Below, piece after piece: positions 1 to 7,776 of a stretch of DNA of 64,000 nt (the first letter of the stretch is position 1; the number at the start of each line of letters is the position of its first letter). The stretch is from positions 3,840,001-3,904,000 of the forward strand of contig NZ_CP048630.1 in the NCBI RefSeq assembly GCF_010669125.1, written 5' to 3'. The DNA is from Ancylobacter pratisalsi. Its GTDB lineage: Bacteria > Pseudomonadota > Alphaproteobacteria > Rhizobiales > Xanthobacteraceae. The notes beneath the pieces are model-generated. The model was not told the origin of the DNA and searched no databases. It saw nothing but the letters and a program-made list of their open reading frames with translations. Made by a program: the position numbers and the translations under genes.

Positions 1-2
1 AA

Positions 3-590
3 TCAGCCAACAATGCGGGTGCGCAGACCTCCTTCATCCCCATGCTGACGCTCGGCATCCCGTCCAACCCGGTGATGGCGCTGATGATCGGCGCGCTCAT
101 CATCCAGGGCATCGTGCCCGGCCCGAACGTGGTGAGCGAGCAGCCCGACCTGTTCTGGGGCATCGTCGCCTCGATGTGGATCGGCAATTTCATGCTGGTG
201 GTGCTGAACCTGCCGCTGATCGGGGTCTGGGTCCGGCTGCTCACCGTGCCCTATCACATCCTGTTCCCGCTGATCGTCGGCTTCTGCTGCATCGGCGTCT
301 ACAGCGTGAACAACAACGAGTTCTCGGTCTACACGATGGCCCTGTTCGGGTTCATCGGCTACGTGCTGGTGAAGCTGGACTGCGAGCCGGCGCCGCTGCT
401 GCTTGGCTTCATCATCGGGCCGATGCTGGAGGAATATCTGCGCCGGGCGATGCTGATCTCGCGCGGCGATCCAACGGTGTTCTTCACCCGTCCGATTTCC
501 GCGACAATGCTGGGTTTGGCGGTGTTCGCGCTGGCCGTGGTGCTGCTCCCCTCGGTGCGCCGGAAGCGGGAAGAAGCGTTTAAAGAGTGA
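3..590 (+). CDS. tctA: Tripartite tricarboxylate transporter permease, TctA family (5' truncated)
   Basis: The reading frame is open at the window edge, so only the C-terminal 195 residues are present; family members are about 500 residues. The visible part opens with SANNAGAQTSFIPMLTLGIP, the conserved TctA block, runs through several hydrophobic membrane segments and ends with GPMLEEYLRRAML, another family hallmark, before a short basic tail. TctA is the large inner-membrane subunit of a secondary carboxylate importer that works with the small membrane protein TctB and a periplasmic binding protein TctC. Those partners would lie upstream, outside the window. The substrate cannot be read from this fragment. 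Confidence 0.93.
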   Translation, partial: SANNAGAQTSFIPMLTLGIPSNPVMALMIGALIIQGIVPGPNVVSEQPDLFWGIVASMWIGNFMLVVLNLPLIGVWVRLLTVPYHILFPLIVGFCCIGVYSVNNNEFSVYTMALFGFIGYVLVKLDCEPAPLLLGFIIGPMLEEYLRRAMLISRGDPTVFFTRPISATMLGLAVFALAVVLLPSVRRKREEAFKE

Positions 591-647
591 AGAAGGTGAG
601 CGGCGGGTATGGACACGCCCTAACAGCTTTGCTAAACGACCGCGGCT

Positions 648-666
648 CGCGGGGCTCAACCCCGCG
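648..666 (+). terminator. GC-rich hairpin downstream of tctA, possible terminator
   Basis: A perfect 7-bp stem (CGCGGGG, then CCCCGCG) closes a 5-nt loop between the end of the TctA gene and the tRNA. No T-run follows it, so it may be a weak or factor-dependent terminator, or merely GC-rich sequence. Confidence 0.3.
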
Positions 667-678
667 TCGATCGGTTCC

Positions 679-754
<76 letters not shown>

Positions 755-968
755 CCTAACCTTCAGGACAGGTTAGGTCTTCCTGGAACCGATCTTCACT
801 CTTCCACACGATTTCATCATCCGGCCGAAATTTCTTGTCGCTGTCCGCCCCAGTGGGCGTCGCGCCGCGCGGGCGTTGCTTTCGGCCGCCGCCATACCCA
901 TCTATCGTGCCCCGGTCGAACCTTTCTCGATCGCGTGGGAAGGAGTTCCTGCCATCGACTCGACATCC

Positions 969-1157
969 ATGATCTGCGCGCATTGCGAGCGTTGCGGCCG
1001 TCGTTCGGCTCTCGCGCCCGGTAATTCCGCGTTTCTCGCGGCGCCGGACGAAGAGGCACCGCGTGTGCGTTGCGACATGTGTGGCTGCCGGCGGGTGCGG
1101 CTGTTCCGCGCCAACAGCCCCGTGGAGATGCTGGCCTTTCTCAACGGGCGCATCTGA
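969..1157 (+). CDS. Small cysteine-rich (zinc-ribbon-like) protein
   Basis: This 62-residue frame encodes two cysteine knuckles: CAHCERCG near the N-terminus and CDMCGC about 35 residues later, a spacing typical of small zinc ribbons. Its C-terminal half resembles an ordinary folded segment (RANSPVEMLAFLNGRI). The start is uncertain. ATG 969 has no well-spaced ribosome-binding site; an AAGGAG lies about 25 bases upstream and the frame is open back to 876. I do not recognise a family. The call rests on the regular cysteine spacing and the gap it fills after the tRNA. Confidence 0.5.
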   Translation: MICAHCERCGRRSALAPGNSAFLAAPDEEAPRVRCDMCGCRRVRLFRANSPVEMLAFLNGRI

Positions 1158-1225
1158 CGCCGCCGTTTGAACAAACCGCGTGCTGGCGCGTTGAGAGACG
1201 CACGTCAGGCACAAGGAGGCGCATC

Positions 1226-1582
1226 ATGGCCGAAGGTAGCAAGCAACCCGAAGGCACGGGCTCGAACGGCACCAATCCCAAGGGCACTCGCCCGAGCGAA
1301 GCGGCCAAGGCCGTTTCAGGGGCGAGCGACACGGGCGCGAAGGCCGCCTCTTCCAAGACGGCAGCTTCCAACCCGACAGCTTCCAACCCGGCAGCTTCGA
1401 ACCCGGCTTCCGCCCGTTCCGCCGCGTCGCGCCCGGCAGCGGCCCGCACGGCCTCCGAATCGGCGGCGATGCGCAGTGCCGTATCCGCGCTGCCGGGGCT
1501 TCCCGCGCGCCGCTATTCATTCAATGCTCTGATCACCGTGGGCGTTCTAGGATTCATCGTCGGTCGCCTGTGCGCCCGGTAG
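1226..1582 (+). CDS. Alanine-rich, C-terminally membrane-anchored hypothetical protein
   Basis: A 118-residue protein; the start is fixed by a strong AAGGAGG about 7 bases before ATG 1226. Residues 1-95 are low-complexity (Ala, Ser, Pro, Thr, Gly) with a short tandem repeat of the type TASNPAASNP. Residues 96-118 carry one hydrophobic segment (SFNALITVGVLGFIVGRL), which suggests a tail anchor or a single-pass protein with a long disordered domain. No catalytic motif is visible. The strong ribosome-binding site supports a real gene; the function is unknown. Confidence 0.65.
   Translation: MAEGSKQPEGTGSNGTNPKGTRPSEAAKAVSGASDTGAKAASSKTAASNPTASNPAASNPASARSAASRPAAARTASESAAMRSAVSALPGLPARRYSFNALITVGVLGFIVGRLCAR
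1361..1405 (+). repeat. Three tandem 15-bp coding repeats
   Basis: Three consecutive copies of a 15-base unit close to GCAGCTTCCAACCCG encode the Ala-Ser-Asn-Pro-Ala/Thr repeat of the surrounding low-complexity protein. The copies differ at one or two bases. Confidence 0.75.
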
Positions 1583-1645
1583 AATCGCTGCTCTCGCCGA
1601 TTCCGGCTGCTGGCGGTGGTCCCGGCACCTTTCTGGAAAACAAAA

Positions 1646-2536
1646 ATGCAGACCCTTATCGTCCGGCACGTCACGCATTACAGCTACGCCAACCCGGTCG
1701 AATTCCAACCCCACCGACTGATGCTGCGGCCGCGCGACAGCCACGACCTGCGCCTCGTCGCCGCCGAACTCTCGATCTGGCCGCACGGTAACGTGCACTG
1801 GTTGCACGACGTGTTCGGCAACTCCGTCGCCACCGTCGATTTTCTCGAGCCCTCCAACGAGCTGAAGATCGAGAGCGTGCTGACGCTGGAGCGCTTCGGG
1901 CTCGGCTGGCCGGCGTTTGAGCTCGATGAGAGTGCGCGCGACTACCCCTTCGTCTATTCCTCCGACGACCGCATCGATCTCGGCCGCATGCGCGACTGCC
2001 ATTACCCGGACCCGGCCGGGGAGCTGGAGAGCTGGGCCAAGGGGTTCATCGCCACGCGCCCGACGGACACGATGGCGCTGCTCACCGACATGAACAACAG
2101 CATCCATCGCGGCTTCGGCTACCAGATGCGCCACGAGCAGGGCACCCAGGCGCCGCTCGACACGCTGAGGCTGGGAACCGGCTCCTGCCGCGATTTCGCG
2201 CTGCTGCTGATCGAGGCGGCCCGCGCGCTCGGCTTCGGCGCCCGCTTCGTGACCGGCTATCTCTACGATCCGGCGCTGGATGGCGACGAGTCGAACGTCG
2301 TCGGGGCCGGGGCGACGCATGCCTGGGCCGACATCTACCTGCCGGGCGCGGGGTGGGTGGAGTTCGACCCGACCAACGGCACCATCGCGGCCGACAACCT
2401 CATCCGTGTCGCGGTGACGCGTGACCCGAGCCAGGCGGTGCCGGTCGCGGGCGGCTTCACCGGCATGATCGGCGATTATCTCGGTATGAGCGTCGACGTC
2501 TCTGTGCGCTCCCAGGCCGAGCCGCTGGCGGCCTGA
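1646..2536 (+). CDS. Transglutaminase-like cysteine protease family protein
   Basis: A 296-residue protein. Residues 1-85 form the beta-rich N-terminal domain of bacterial transglutaminase-like proteins (MQTLIVRHVTHYSYANPVEF). The catalytic core follows, with the nucleophile in GSCRDFALLLIEAARALG, the histidine in GATHAWADIYLPG and the aspartate in EFDPTNG, so the Cys-His-Asp triad is intact. Family members are cytosolic proteases or amidases of poorly defined substrate, often encoded with circularly permuted ATP-grasp/alpha-E proteins that are not seen here. ATG 1646 is chosen over an in-frame ATG at 1616 because the conserved domain begins at once. Confidence 0.9.
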   Translation: MQTLIVRHVTHYSYANPVEFQPHRLMLRPRDSHDLRLVAAELSIWPHGNVHWLHDVFGNSVATVDFLEPSNELKIESVLTLERFGLGWPAFELDESARDYPFVYSSDDRIDLGRMRDCHYPDPAGELESWAKGFIATRPTDTMALLTDMNNSIHRGFGYQMRHEQGTQAPLDTLRLGTGSCRDFALLLIEAARALGFGARFVTGYLYDPALDGDESNVVGAGATHAWADIYLPGAGWVEFDPTNGTIAADNLIRVAVTRDPSQAVPVAGGFTGMIGDYLGMSVDVSVRSQAEPLAA

Positions 2537-2553
2537 CCGGCTTCTCGGTTAAA

Positions 2554-2584
2554 TCTCCCCGCCGGGCAGTTTCGGGCGGGGAGA
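2554..2584 (+). promoter_or_regulatory. 10-bp hairpin burying the ribosome-binding site of the next gene
   Basis: TCTCCCCGCC at 2554-2563 is perfectly complementary to GGCGGGGAGA at 2575-2584. The 3' arm contains most of the GGGGAGAGG Shine-Dalgarno sequence of the gene starting at 2590, so folding would hide it. It could also act as a terminator for the transglutaminase gene, but no T-run follows. Confidence 0.5.
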
Positions 2585-2589
2585 GGGCA

Positions 2590-3063
2590 ATGAGCTTTCA
2601 GGTCTGGGCCTGGCTGGCGCTGCTGGCCTACATGCTTCACATCATGGAGGAGTTCGCGTTCGACTGGCGCAACTGGGCGCGCGACGTGCTCAAGCTGCCG
2701 GTCGAGTGGGGGGATTTCCACGTCGCCAATGCGGCCGTGGTGGTGCTGGGCTTCGCGCAGGCGCAGATTTCCTATGCGCTGCCGGTCGCCGCGCTCGCCT
2801 TCGCCACGCTGATGCTGATCAACGCGACCTTCTTCCATGTGGTGCCGATGATGGCGGCGCGCGGGCGCTTCTCGCCGGGGGCGTTCACAGCCGTGCTGCT
2901 GTTCTTCCCGGTGTCGCTCGGCGTCTATCGCAGCGCGGCGGCGGAAGGCCAGCTGTCAGCGCTGACCCTCATCGGGGCCATCGTCGGCGGGGTGTTGCTG
3001 GCGGTGTACCCGCTCGTCCTGCTGCGGCTGAGGAGCCTGCCCTATTTCAGGCAGGCCCCCTAG
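2590..3063 (+). CDS. HXXEE-domain integral membrane protein
   Basis: A 157-residue, very hydrophobic protein with about four transmembrane helices. The first helix ends in LHIMEEF, which carries the His-x-x-Glu-Glu signature of the HXXEE family. A second conserved feature, NATFFHVVP, follows around residues 78-86 and could supply another histidine ligand or proton-handling residue. The biochemical role of the family is not established. The gene follows the transglutaminase by 53 bases that form a strong hairpin over its ribosome-binding site. Confidence 0.8.
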   Translation: MSFQVWAWLALLAYMLHIMEEFAFDWRNWARDVLKLPVEWGDFHVANAAVVVLGFAQAQISYALPVAALAFATLMLINATFFHVVPMMAARGRFSPGAFTAVLLFFPVSLGVYRSAAAEGQLSALTLIGAIVGGVLLAVYPLVLLRLRSLPYFRQAP

Positions 3064-3074
3064 CCGGGCCGTCC

Positions 3075-4172
3075 TCAGGCGCCGACGCTCTCCAGCGTGG
3101 GATAGTCGATGTAGCCCTTGGCGCCGCCACCATAGAGATGGTCGCGGTCGAGCTCGTTGAAGGCCGCGTCCTGCTTCAGGCGCTCAACGAGATCCGGGTT
3201 GGAGATGAAGAGCTTGCCGAAGGCGACGAGGTCGGCCTTGCCGGAGGCGAGCGCCTGTTCGGCCATGGCCTTGTCGTAGCCGTTATTGACCATCCAGGTG
3301 CCGCTGTAGCGCTGGTGCAGGGCCTCGAAGTCAAAGCCGGGCACCACGTCGCGCGGGCCGCCGGTGGCGCCCTCGATCATGTGGACATAGACCGGGGCGA
3401 TCGTCTCCAGCACGTCCATGACATGGGCGAAGAGCGCGGCCGGGTCGCTGTCGGTCAGCCCGTTGGCCGGGGTGACCGGGGAGATGCGCACGCCGGTGCG
3501 GCTGGCGCCGATCTCGCCGACGACGGCCTCCATGACTTCCTTCAGGAACCGCACGCGGTTCTCGATCGAGCCGCCATAGGCGTCGGTGCGCTGGTTGGCG
3601 CCGTCGCGCAGGAACTGGTCGATCAGGTAGCCGTTCGCGGCATGGATCTCGACGCCGTCGAAGCCGGCGCGGATGGCGTTGGCGGCGGCCTTGCGGAAGT
3701 CGTCGACGATGCCGGGGATCTCGTCGAGCGTGAGCGCGCGGGGCTCGTCGACCTCGACGAAGGTGTTGTTCACGTAGGTCTTGGTCTCGGCGCGGATGGC
3801 CGAGGGCGCCAGCGGGGCGGCCCCGCCGGGCTGTAGCGAGCGGTGCGAGACGCGCCCGACATGCCAGAGCTGCACGAACATGCGCCCGCCCTTGGCGCGG
3901 ACGGCGCTGGTGATCGCCTTCCAGCCCTCGACCTGGGCGTCGGTGAAGATGCCGGGCGTGTCCTGGTAGCCCTGCGCGGTGGCGGAGACCTGCGTGGCTT
4001 CGGTGACGATGAGGCCGGCCGAGGCGCGCTGGGCGTAATACTCGACCGCGAGCGGGGAGGGCACCAGCCCGGCGACGGCGCGGTTGCGCGTCAGCGGCGC
4101 CATGACGATGCGGTTCGCCAGCGTGATGTCACCGAGGCGATAGCTTTCAAACAGGTCGGGTGTGGAGGTCAT
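3075..4172 (-). CDS. nemA: Old yellow enzyme family alkene reductase (N-ethylmaleimide reductase type)
   Basis: A 365-residue FMN-dependent flavoprotein, the usual length for NemA/OYE enzymes that use NAD(P)H to reduce activated C=C bonds (maleimides, nitro-esters, quinone-like electrophiles). Visible hallmarks are NRIVMAPLTRNRA at the N-terminus, QLWHVGR, and the substrate-binding pair in EIHAANGYLIDQFL followed by DAYGGSIENR, then GKLFISNPDLV near the C-terminus. ATG 4172 is chosen because AAGGA lies about 8 bases upstream and the conserved domain starts 10 residues in; the frame extends further without conservation. It is divergent from the MarR regulator, which probably controls it. Confidence 0.95.
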   Translation of the reverse strand: MTSTPDLFESYRLGDITLANRIVMAPLTRNRAVAGLVPSPLAVEYYAQRASAGLIVTEATQVSATAQGYQDTPGIFTDAQVEGWKAITSAVRAKGGRMFVQLWHVGRVSHRSLQPGGAAPLAPSAIRAETKTYVNNTFVEVDEPRALTLDEIPGIVDDFRKAAANAIRAGFDGVEIHAANGYLIDQFLRDGANQRTDAYGGSIENRVRFLKEVMEAVVGEIGASRTGVRISPVTPANGLTDSDPAALFAHVMDVLETIAPVYVHMIEGATGGPRDVVPGFDFEALHQRYSGTWMVNNGYDKAMAEQALASGKADLVAFGKLFISNPDLVERLKQDAAFNELDRDHLYGGGAKGYIDYPTLESVGA

Positions 4173-4268
4173 GCTCAGATCCTTCTGGACCATGTGAGGA
4201 GTAAATCTCGGGGGACATAAGCATTGCGGTGCAGCATGCCAGGGGTAATCCCCGCGCGGGGCAGACAT

Positions 4269-4323
4269 GCGAAATTCGCATAACATATCATATCGACGCA
4301 TATAATAACGCGAGTTATATTAT
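4269..4323. promoter_or_regulatory. Divergent promoter/operator region for the MarR regulon
   Basis: The gap between the divergent genes is far more AT-rich than its surroundings and holds two palindromes. GCGAAATTCGC at 4269-4279 is perfect with 5-bp arms. ATAACGCGAGTTAT at 4305-4318 also has 5-bp arms, and the similarity extends outward into flanking AT sequence to 4302-4323. MarR dimers bind sites of this size. The second palindrome ends just before the AAAGGAGG of marR, suggesting autorepression. Confidence 0.55.
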
Positions 4324-4343
4324 GCCTCGTAAAGGAGGTGGTG

Positions 4344-4805
4344 ATGCCCCATCTGCCCGAGGACGACATTCTCACGGTCATTCACGAGGTCGCGCATCTG
4401 ATGCGCACCCGTTTCGACCAGCGCGCCCGCGCCCATGGCATGACGCGCGCGCAGTGGGTGATCCTGGTCAAGCTGCGTCGCGGCCCGGCGCCGACACAGA
4501 ACGAGCTGGCCGCGATGGTCGAGGTGGAGCCGATCACCGTCGCGCGCCTGATCGACCGTCTGGAGGCGCGTGGTTTTGTCGAGCGTCGCCATGACCCCGA
4601 GGACCGCAGGGCCTGGCGTCTGCACCTGCTGCCGGCCGCCGAACCGATCCTCGAGGAGATCGCGGTCGCGCGGGCCGAGATGCTTGCCCAGTTGCTGGGA
4701 AGTGATGTGGACGCGCGGGAAGCCGCCTCCACCGAGACCACGCTGCGCAAGATGAAATCGAACCTGCAATCGGCGGACGGGCGCTCCTGCGCCGCCGTCT
4801 CCTGA
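4344..4805 (+). CDS. MarR family transcriptional regulator
   Basis: A 153-residue winged-helix protein. The helix-turn-helix region TQNELAAMVEVEPITVARLIDRLEARGFVERR is followed by the wing DPEDRRAWRLHLLPAAEPILEEI, matching MarR/SlyA regulators that release DNA when they bind phenolic or electrophilic ligands. ATG 4344 has a strong AAAGGAGG 5-6 bases upstream; GTG codons at 4338 and 4341 overlap that site and are unlikely. The gene is followed after 11 bases by emrA-emrB and faces an old yellow enzyme, so it probably represses both efflux and detoxification. Confidence 0.93.
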   Translation: MPHLPEDDILTVIHEVAHLMRTRFDQRARAHGMTRAQWVILVKLRRGPAPTQNELAAMVEVEPITVARLIDRLEARGFVERRHDPEDRRAWRLHLLPAAEPILEEIAVARAEMLAQLLGSDVDAREAASTETTLRKMKSNLQSADGRSCAAVS

Positions 4806-4816
4806 AGAGAACCGCC

Positions 4817-6004
4817 ATGCTCGACCGTACCCGCACGCCCGGCGATGCCGAGGCCCCCAACGAGACCCTTTCAACTGCCGCGACCCCGGTGGCGGCGCCG
4901 CCGCTTCAGCCGGCGCTGGCGCCCAAGCGCCGCTCGCGGCTGCGTTCCGTGCTGATGCTGGGCGGCATCGCCGTGGTGGCGATCGGCTCCGGCTATTTCT
5001 GGCTCACCGGCGGTCGCTACGTCTCGACCGACGACGCCTATGTGCGCGCGGCCAAGCTGATGGTGTCGACCGATGTCTCGGGCCTCGTGAGCGATGTCGA
5101 CGTCAAGGAAGGCCAGAAGGTGAAGGCGGGCGATGTGCTGTTCCGCATCGACCCGCGCCAGTACCAGATCGCGCTTGAGAATGCGCGGGCCAACCTCGCC
5201 GAGACCGCGCTGGATCTGAAGGCGGAGAAGGTCGACTACCAGCGCATGCTGAGCGACATCGCGGCGCAGGAGGCGACGGTCGACAACGACCAGGCCACCT
5301 TCGACCGCTACGCCACGCTGGTGAAGGACACCGCCGCGCTGTCCAAGGCGCAGTACGACCAGGCGCGCTTCGCCCTTGAAGGTGACCAGCACAAGCTGGA
5401 TGCGCTTCGCCAGCAGGCCCAGGTCGCCCTCGCCAAGCTGGGCGGGAACCCCGACGTCGACGTGGAGCAGCACCCGCAATATCTGCAGGCCAAGGCCGCG
5501 GTCGACGAGGCGCAGCGCCAGTTCGACCACGCCACGGTGCGTGCGCCTTTCGCCGGCACGGTGACGGGCGTCGACAGCCTCCAGCCCGGCCTCTACCTCG
5601 TCGCCGCCACGGCGGCGCTGACCAACCAGGGCGCGGTGGGATTGGTCTCCAGCGCCAAGGTCTGGATCGATGCCAACATCAAGGAAACCGACCTCACCTA
5701 TGTGAAGCCCGGCGACAGCGTGGATGTGACCATCGACGCGTATCCCGGCCGTACCTGGAAGGGCACGGTCCAGAGCATCGCCCCGGCGAGCGGCTCGGAA
5801 TTCTCGATCCTGCCGGCGCAGAATGCGAGCGGCAACTGGGTCAAGGTGGTGCAGCGCGTGCCGGTGCGCGTGGTGGTGGAGAGCGCGGCCGCCGAGCCCG
5901 GTTCGCCCGCCGCGCCGGACTTGCGCGCGGGAATGAGCGCGCAGGTGTCGATCGACACCGGCCACGAACTCTCACTGCGGCAGACGCTGACCGGACTGAT
6001 CTGA
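4817..6004 (+). CDS. emrA: HlyD/EmrA-type membrane fusion protein of a drug efflux pump
   Basis: A 395-residue periplasmic adaptor. A disordered N-terminal cytoplasmic tail (about 40 residues) leads to one transmembrane helix (VLMLGGIAVVAIGSGYFWLTGG) and then STDDAYVRA, typical of EmrA. The lipoyl half-motif (VSGLVSDVDVKEGQKVKAGDVLFRIDP), an alpha-helical hairpin (about residues 110-235) and the second lipoyl half (VRAPFAGTVTGVDSLQPG) follow. It links an MFS pump to an outer-membrane channel; no TolC-like gene is in the window. It lies between marR and emrB and is probably cotranscribed with both. Confidence 0.94.
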   Translation: MLDRTRTPGDAEAPNETLSTAATPVAAPPLQPALAPKRRSRLRSVLMLGGIAVVAIGSGYFWLTGGRYVSTDDAYVRAAKLMVSTDVSGLVSDVDVKEGQKVKAGDVLFRIDPRQYQIALENARANLAETALDLKAEKVDYQRMLSDIAAQEATVDNDQATFDRYATLVKDTAALSKAQYDQARFALEGDQHKLDALRQQAQVALAKLGGNPDVDVEQHPQYLQAKAAVDEAQRQFDHATVRAPFAGTVTGVDSLQPGLYLVAATAALTNQGAVGLVSSAKVWIDANIKETDLTYVKPGDSVDVTIDAYPGRTWKGTVQSIAPASGSEFSILPAQNASGNWVKVVQRVPVRVVVESAAAEPGSPAAPDLRAGMSAQVSIDTGHELSLRQTLTGLI

Positions 6005-6117
6005 CGGGCCGGGAGGCCGGCCGCGAACCGGAACAACGTCAACACGGCCCGCTCGCCTGACGGGTGAGCGGACGGCAACGCCGGCAACGGGTAGCCCCGA
6101 TCCGGAGGTTCATCATC

Positions 6118-7680
6118 ATGTCCACCACAGCTGCGATGCCCGCACAGGTTCCGGCCGACAAGGCCGGGACGACCCGGATCCTGGTCACCATCTGCGCCAT
6201 GATGGCGACGCTGATGCAGGCGCTGGATTCCACCATCGCCAATGTCGCGCTGCCTTACATGCAGGGCTCGCTTTCGGCGACGGCGGACCAGATCACCTGG
6301 GTGCTGACCTCCTATATCGTCGCCGCCGCGATCATGACCGCGCCGGTGGGCTGGCTGTCGGCGCGCTTCGGCCGCAAGACCATCTTCATCGTCAGTCTCG
6401 TCGGCTTCACCGTGGCCTCGATGCTGTGCGGGGTGGCGCAGTCGCTGACGCAGATCGTGGTGTTCCGTCTCGCGCAGGGCGTCTTCGGCGCCGCGCTGGT
6501 GCCGCTGTCGCAGGCGACCATGCTCGACCTCTATCCCGAGGAGCAGCGCGGGCAGGCAATGGCGGTGTGGGGCATGGGCGTGATGCTCGGCCCGATCCTG
6601 GGCCCGACGCTCGGCGGCTGGCTGACCGATGCCTATAACTGGCGCTGGGTGTTCTATGTGAACCTGCCTTTCGGCGTGCTCGCGACGACCGGGCTGGTGC
6701 TGTTTCTCAAGGATGAGAAGCGCGACAGCGGCCTGCGCTTCGACTGGATCGGGTTCGGCGTGCTCGCGCTCGGCATCGGTGCCTTGCAGCTGATGCTGGA
6801 CCGGGGCGAGCAGAAGGACTGGTTCGGCTCCACTGAGATCATCGCCGAGGCGGTGCTGGCCGGGCTCGGCCTCTATCTCTTCACCGTCCACATGATCACG
6901 GCGGAGAAACCGTTTCTCAGCCCGCGCCTGTTCAAGGACCGCAATTTCGTGAGCGGGCTGGTGATCATGTTCGCCATCGGCATGGTGCTGCTGGCGACCT
7001 CGGCGCTGCTTGCGCCCTATCTCCAGCGTCTGGGCGGCTACCCGGTCGCGACGGCGGGCCTGCTGATGGCGCCGCGCGGCTTCGGCACGATGATGGCGAT
7101 GATGGTGGCGGGGCGGCTGGTGTCGAGAATGGACCCGCGGTGGCTCATGCTGCTCGGGCTCGGGCTGATCGCCTGGAGCCTGTGGGACATGACGAGCTGG
7201 AATCCGGATGTCAGCGCCTTTGGGCTGCTCTCCAACAGCATCTTCCAGGGAGCGGGGCTGGGCTTTGTGTTCACGCCCCTGACCGTGGTCGCCTTCGCCA
7301 CGCTGGCGCCGGAACTGCGCACCGACGGCACCTCGCTGTTCAGCCTGGTGCGCAATGTGGGCAGCGCGATCGGCGTGTCGGTGACCTCGTTCCTGCTGGC
7401 GCAGAACACCCAGATCATGCACGCCTCGCTCGCCGCGCATGTGACGCCGTTCAACCGGATGCTCCAGTCCGGGGGCGCGTTCGAGTTCTGGAACATCGCC
7501 AATCCCGCGACGCTGGGCGCGCTCAATGCGGAGATCACCCGCCAGGCCACCGCCATCGCCTATCTGGACGATTTCAGGTTCATGATGTGGGTGACGCTGC
7601 CCACCGCCCTGCTGCTGCTGCTGATGCGGGCCCCGCGCAAGACGCCCGGCGGGCAGGCCCATGTCGAGGTGCTGGACTGA
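6118..7680 (+). CDS. emrB: DHA2-type MFS multidrug transporter, EmrB family
   Basis: A 520-residue proton-driven exporter with about 14 transmembrane segments. Diagnostic stretches are MMATLMQALDSTIANVALP (helix 1), WVLTSYIVAAAIMTAPVGW (helix 2), the loop WLSARFGRKTIF (motif A) and GPILGPTLGGWLTDAYNWRW (the drug-antiporter motif C area). ATG 6118 is preceded by GGAGG; the frame runs 18 codons upstream but without conservation. With the EmrA-like protein it should form a tripartite pump expelling hydrophobic or phenolic compounds, under the MarR gene at the head of the operon. Confidence 0.95.
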   Translation: MSTTAAMPAQVPADKAGTTRILVTICAMMATLMQALDSTIANVALPYMQGSLSATADQITWVLTSYIVAAAIMTAPVGWLSARFGRKTIFIVSLVGFTVASMLCGVAQSLTQIVVFRLAQGVFGAALVPLSQATMLDLYPEEQRGQAMAVWGMGVMLGPILGPTLGGWLTDAYNWRWVFYVNLPFGVLATTGLVLFLKDEKRDSGLRFDWIGFGVLALGIGALQLMLDRGEQKDWFGSTEIIAEAVLAGLGLYLFTVHMITAEKPFLSPRLFKDRNFVSGLVIMFAIGMVLLATSALLAPYLQRLGGYPVATAGLLMAPRGFGTMMAMMVAGRLVSRMDPRWLMLLGLGLIAWSLWDMTSWNPDVSAFGLLSNSIFQGAGLGFVFTPLTVVAFATLAPELRTDGTSLFSLVRNVGSAIGVSVTSFLLAQNTQIMHASLAAHVTPFNRMLQSGGAFEFWNIANPATLGALNAEITRQATAIAYLDDFRFMMWVTLPTALLLLLMRAPRKTPGGQAHVEVLD

Positions 7681-7776
7681 GAAGAGAGGGCGAACGGAGC
7701 CTTCCGCGCGTTCGGCGCTAGGAAGGGCCGGTCCGCTTCGGCTAGAAGGGGGGACCCGCAGTTTCAGAGCCCCGCC

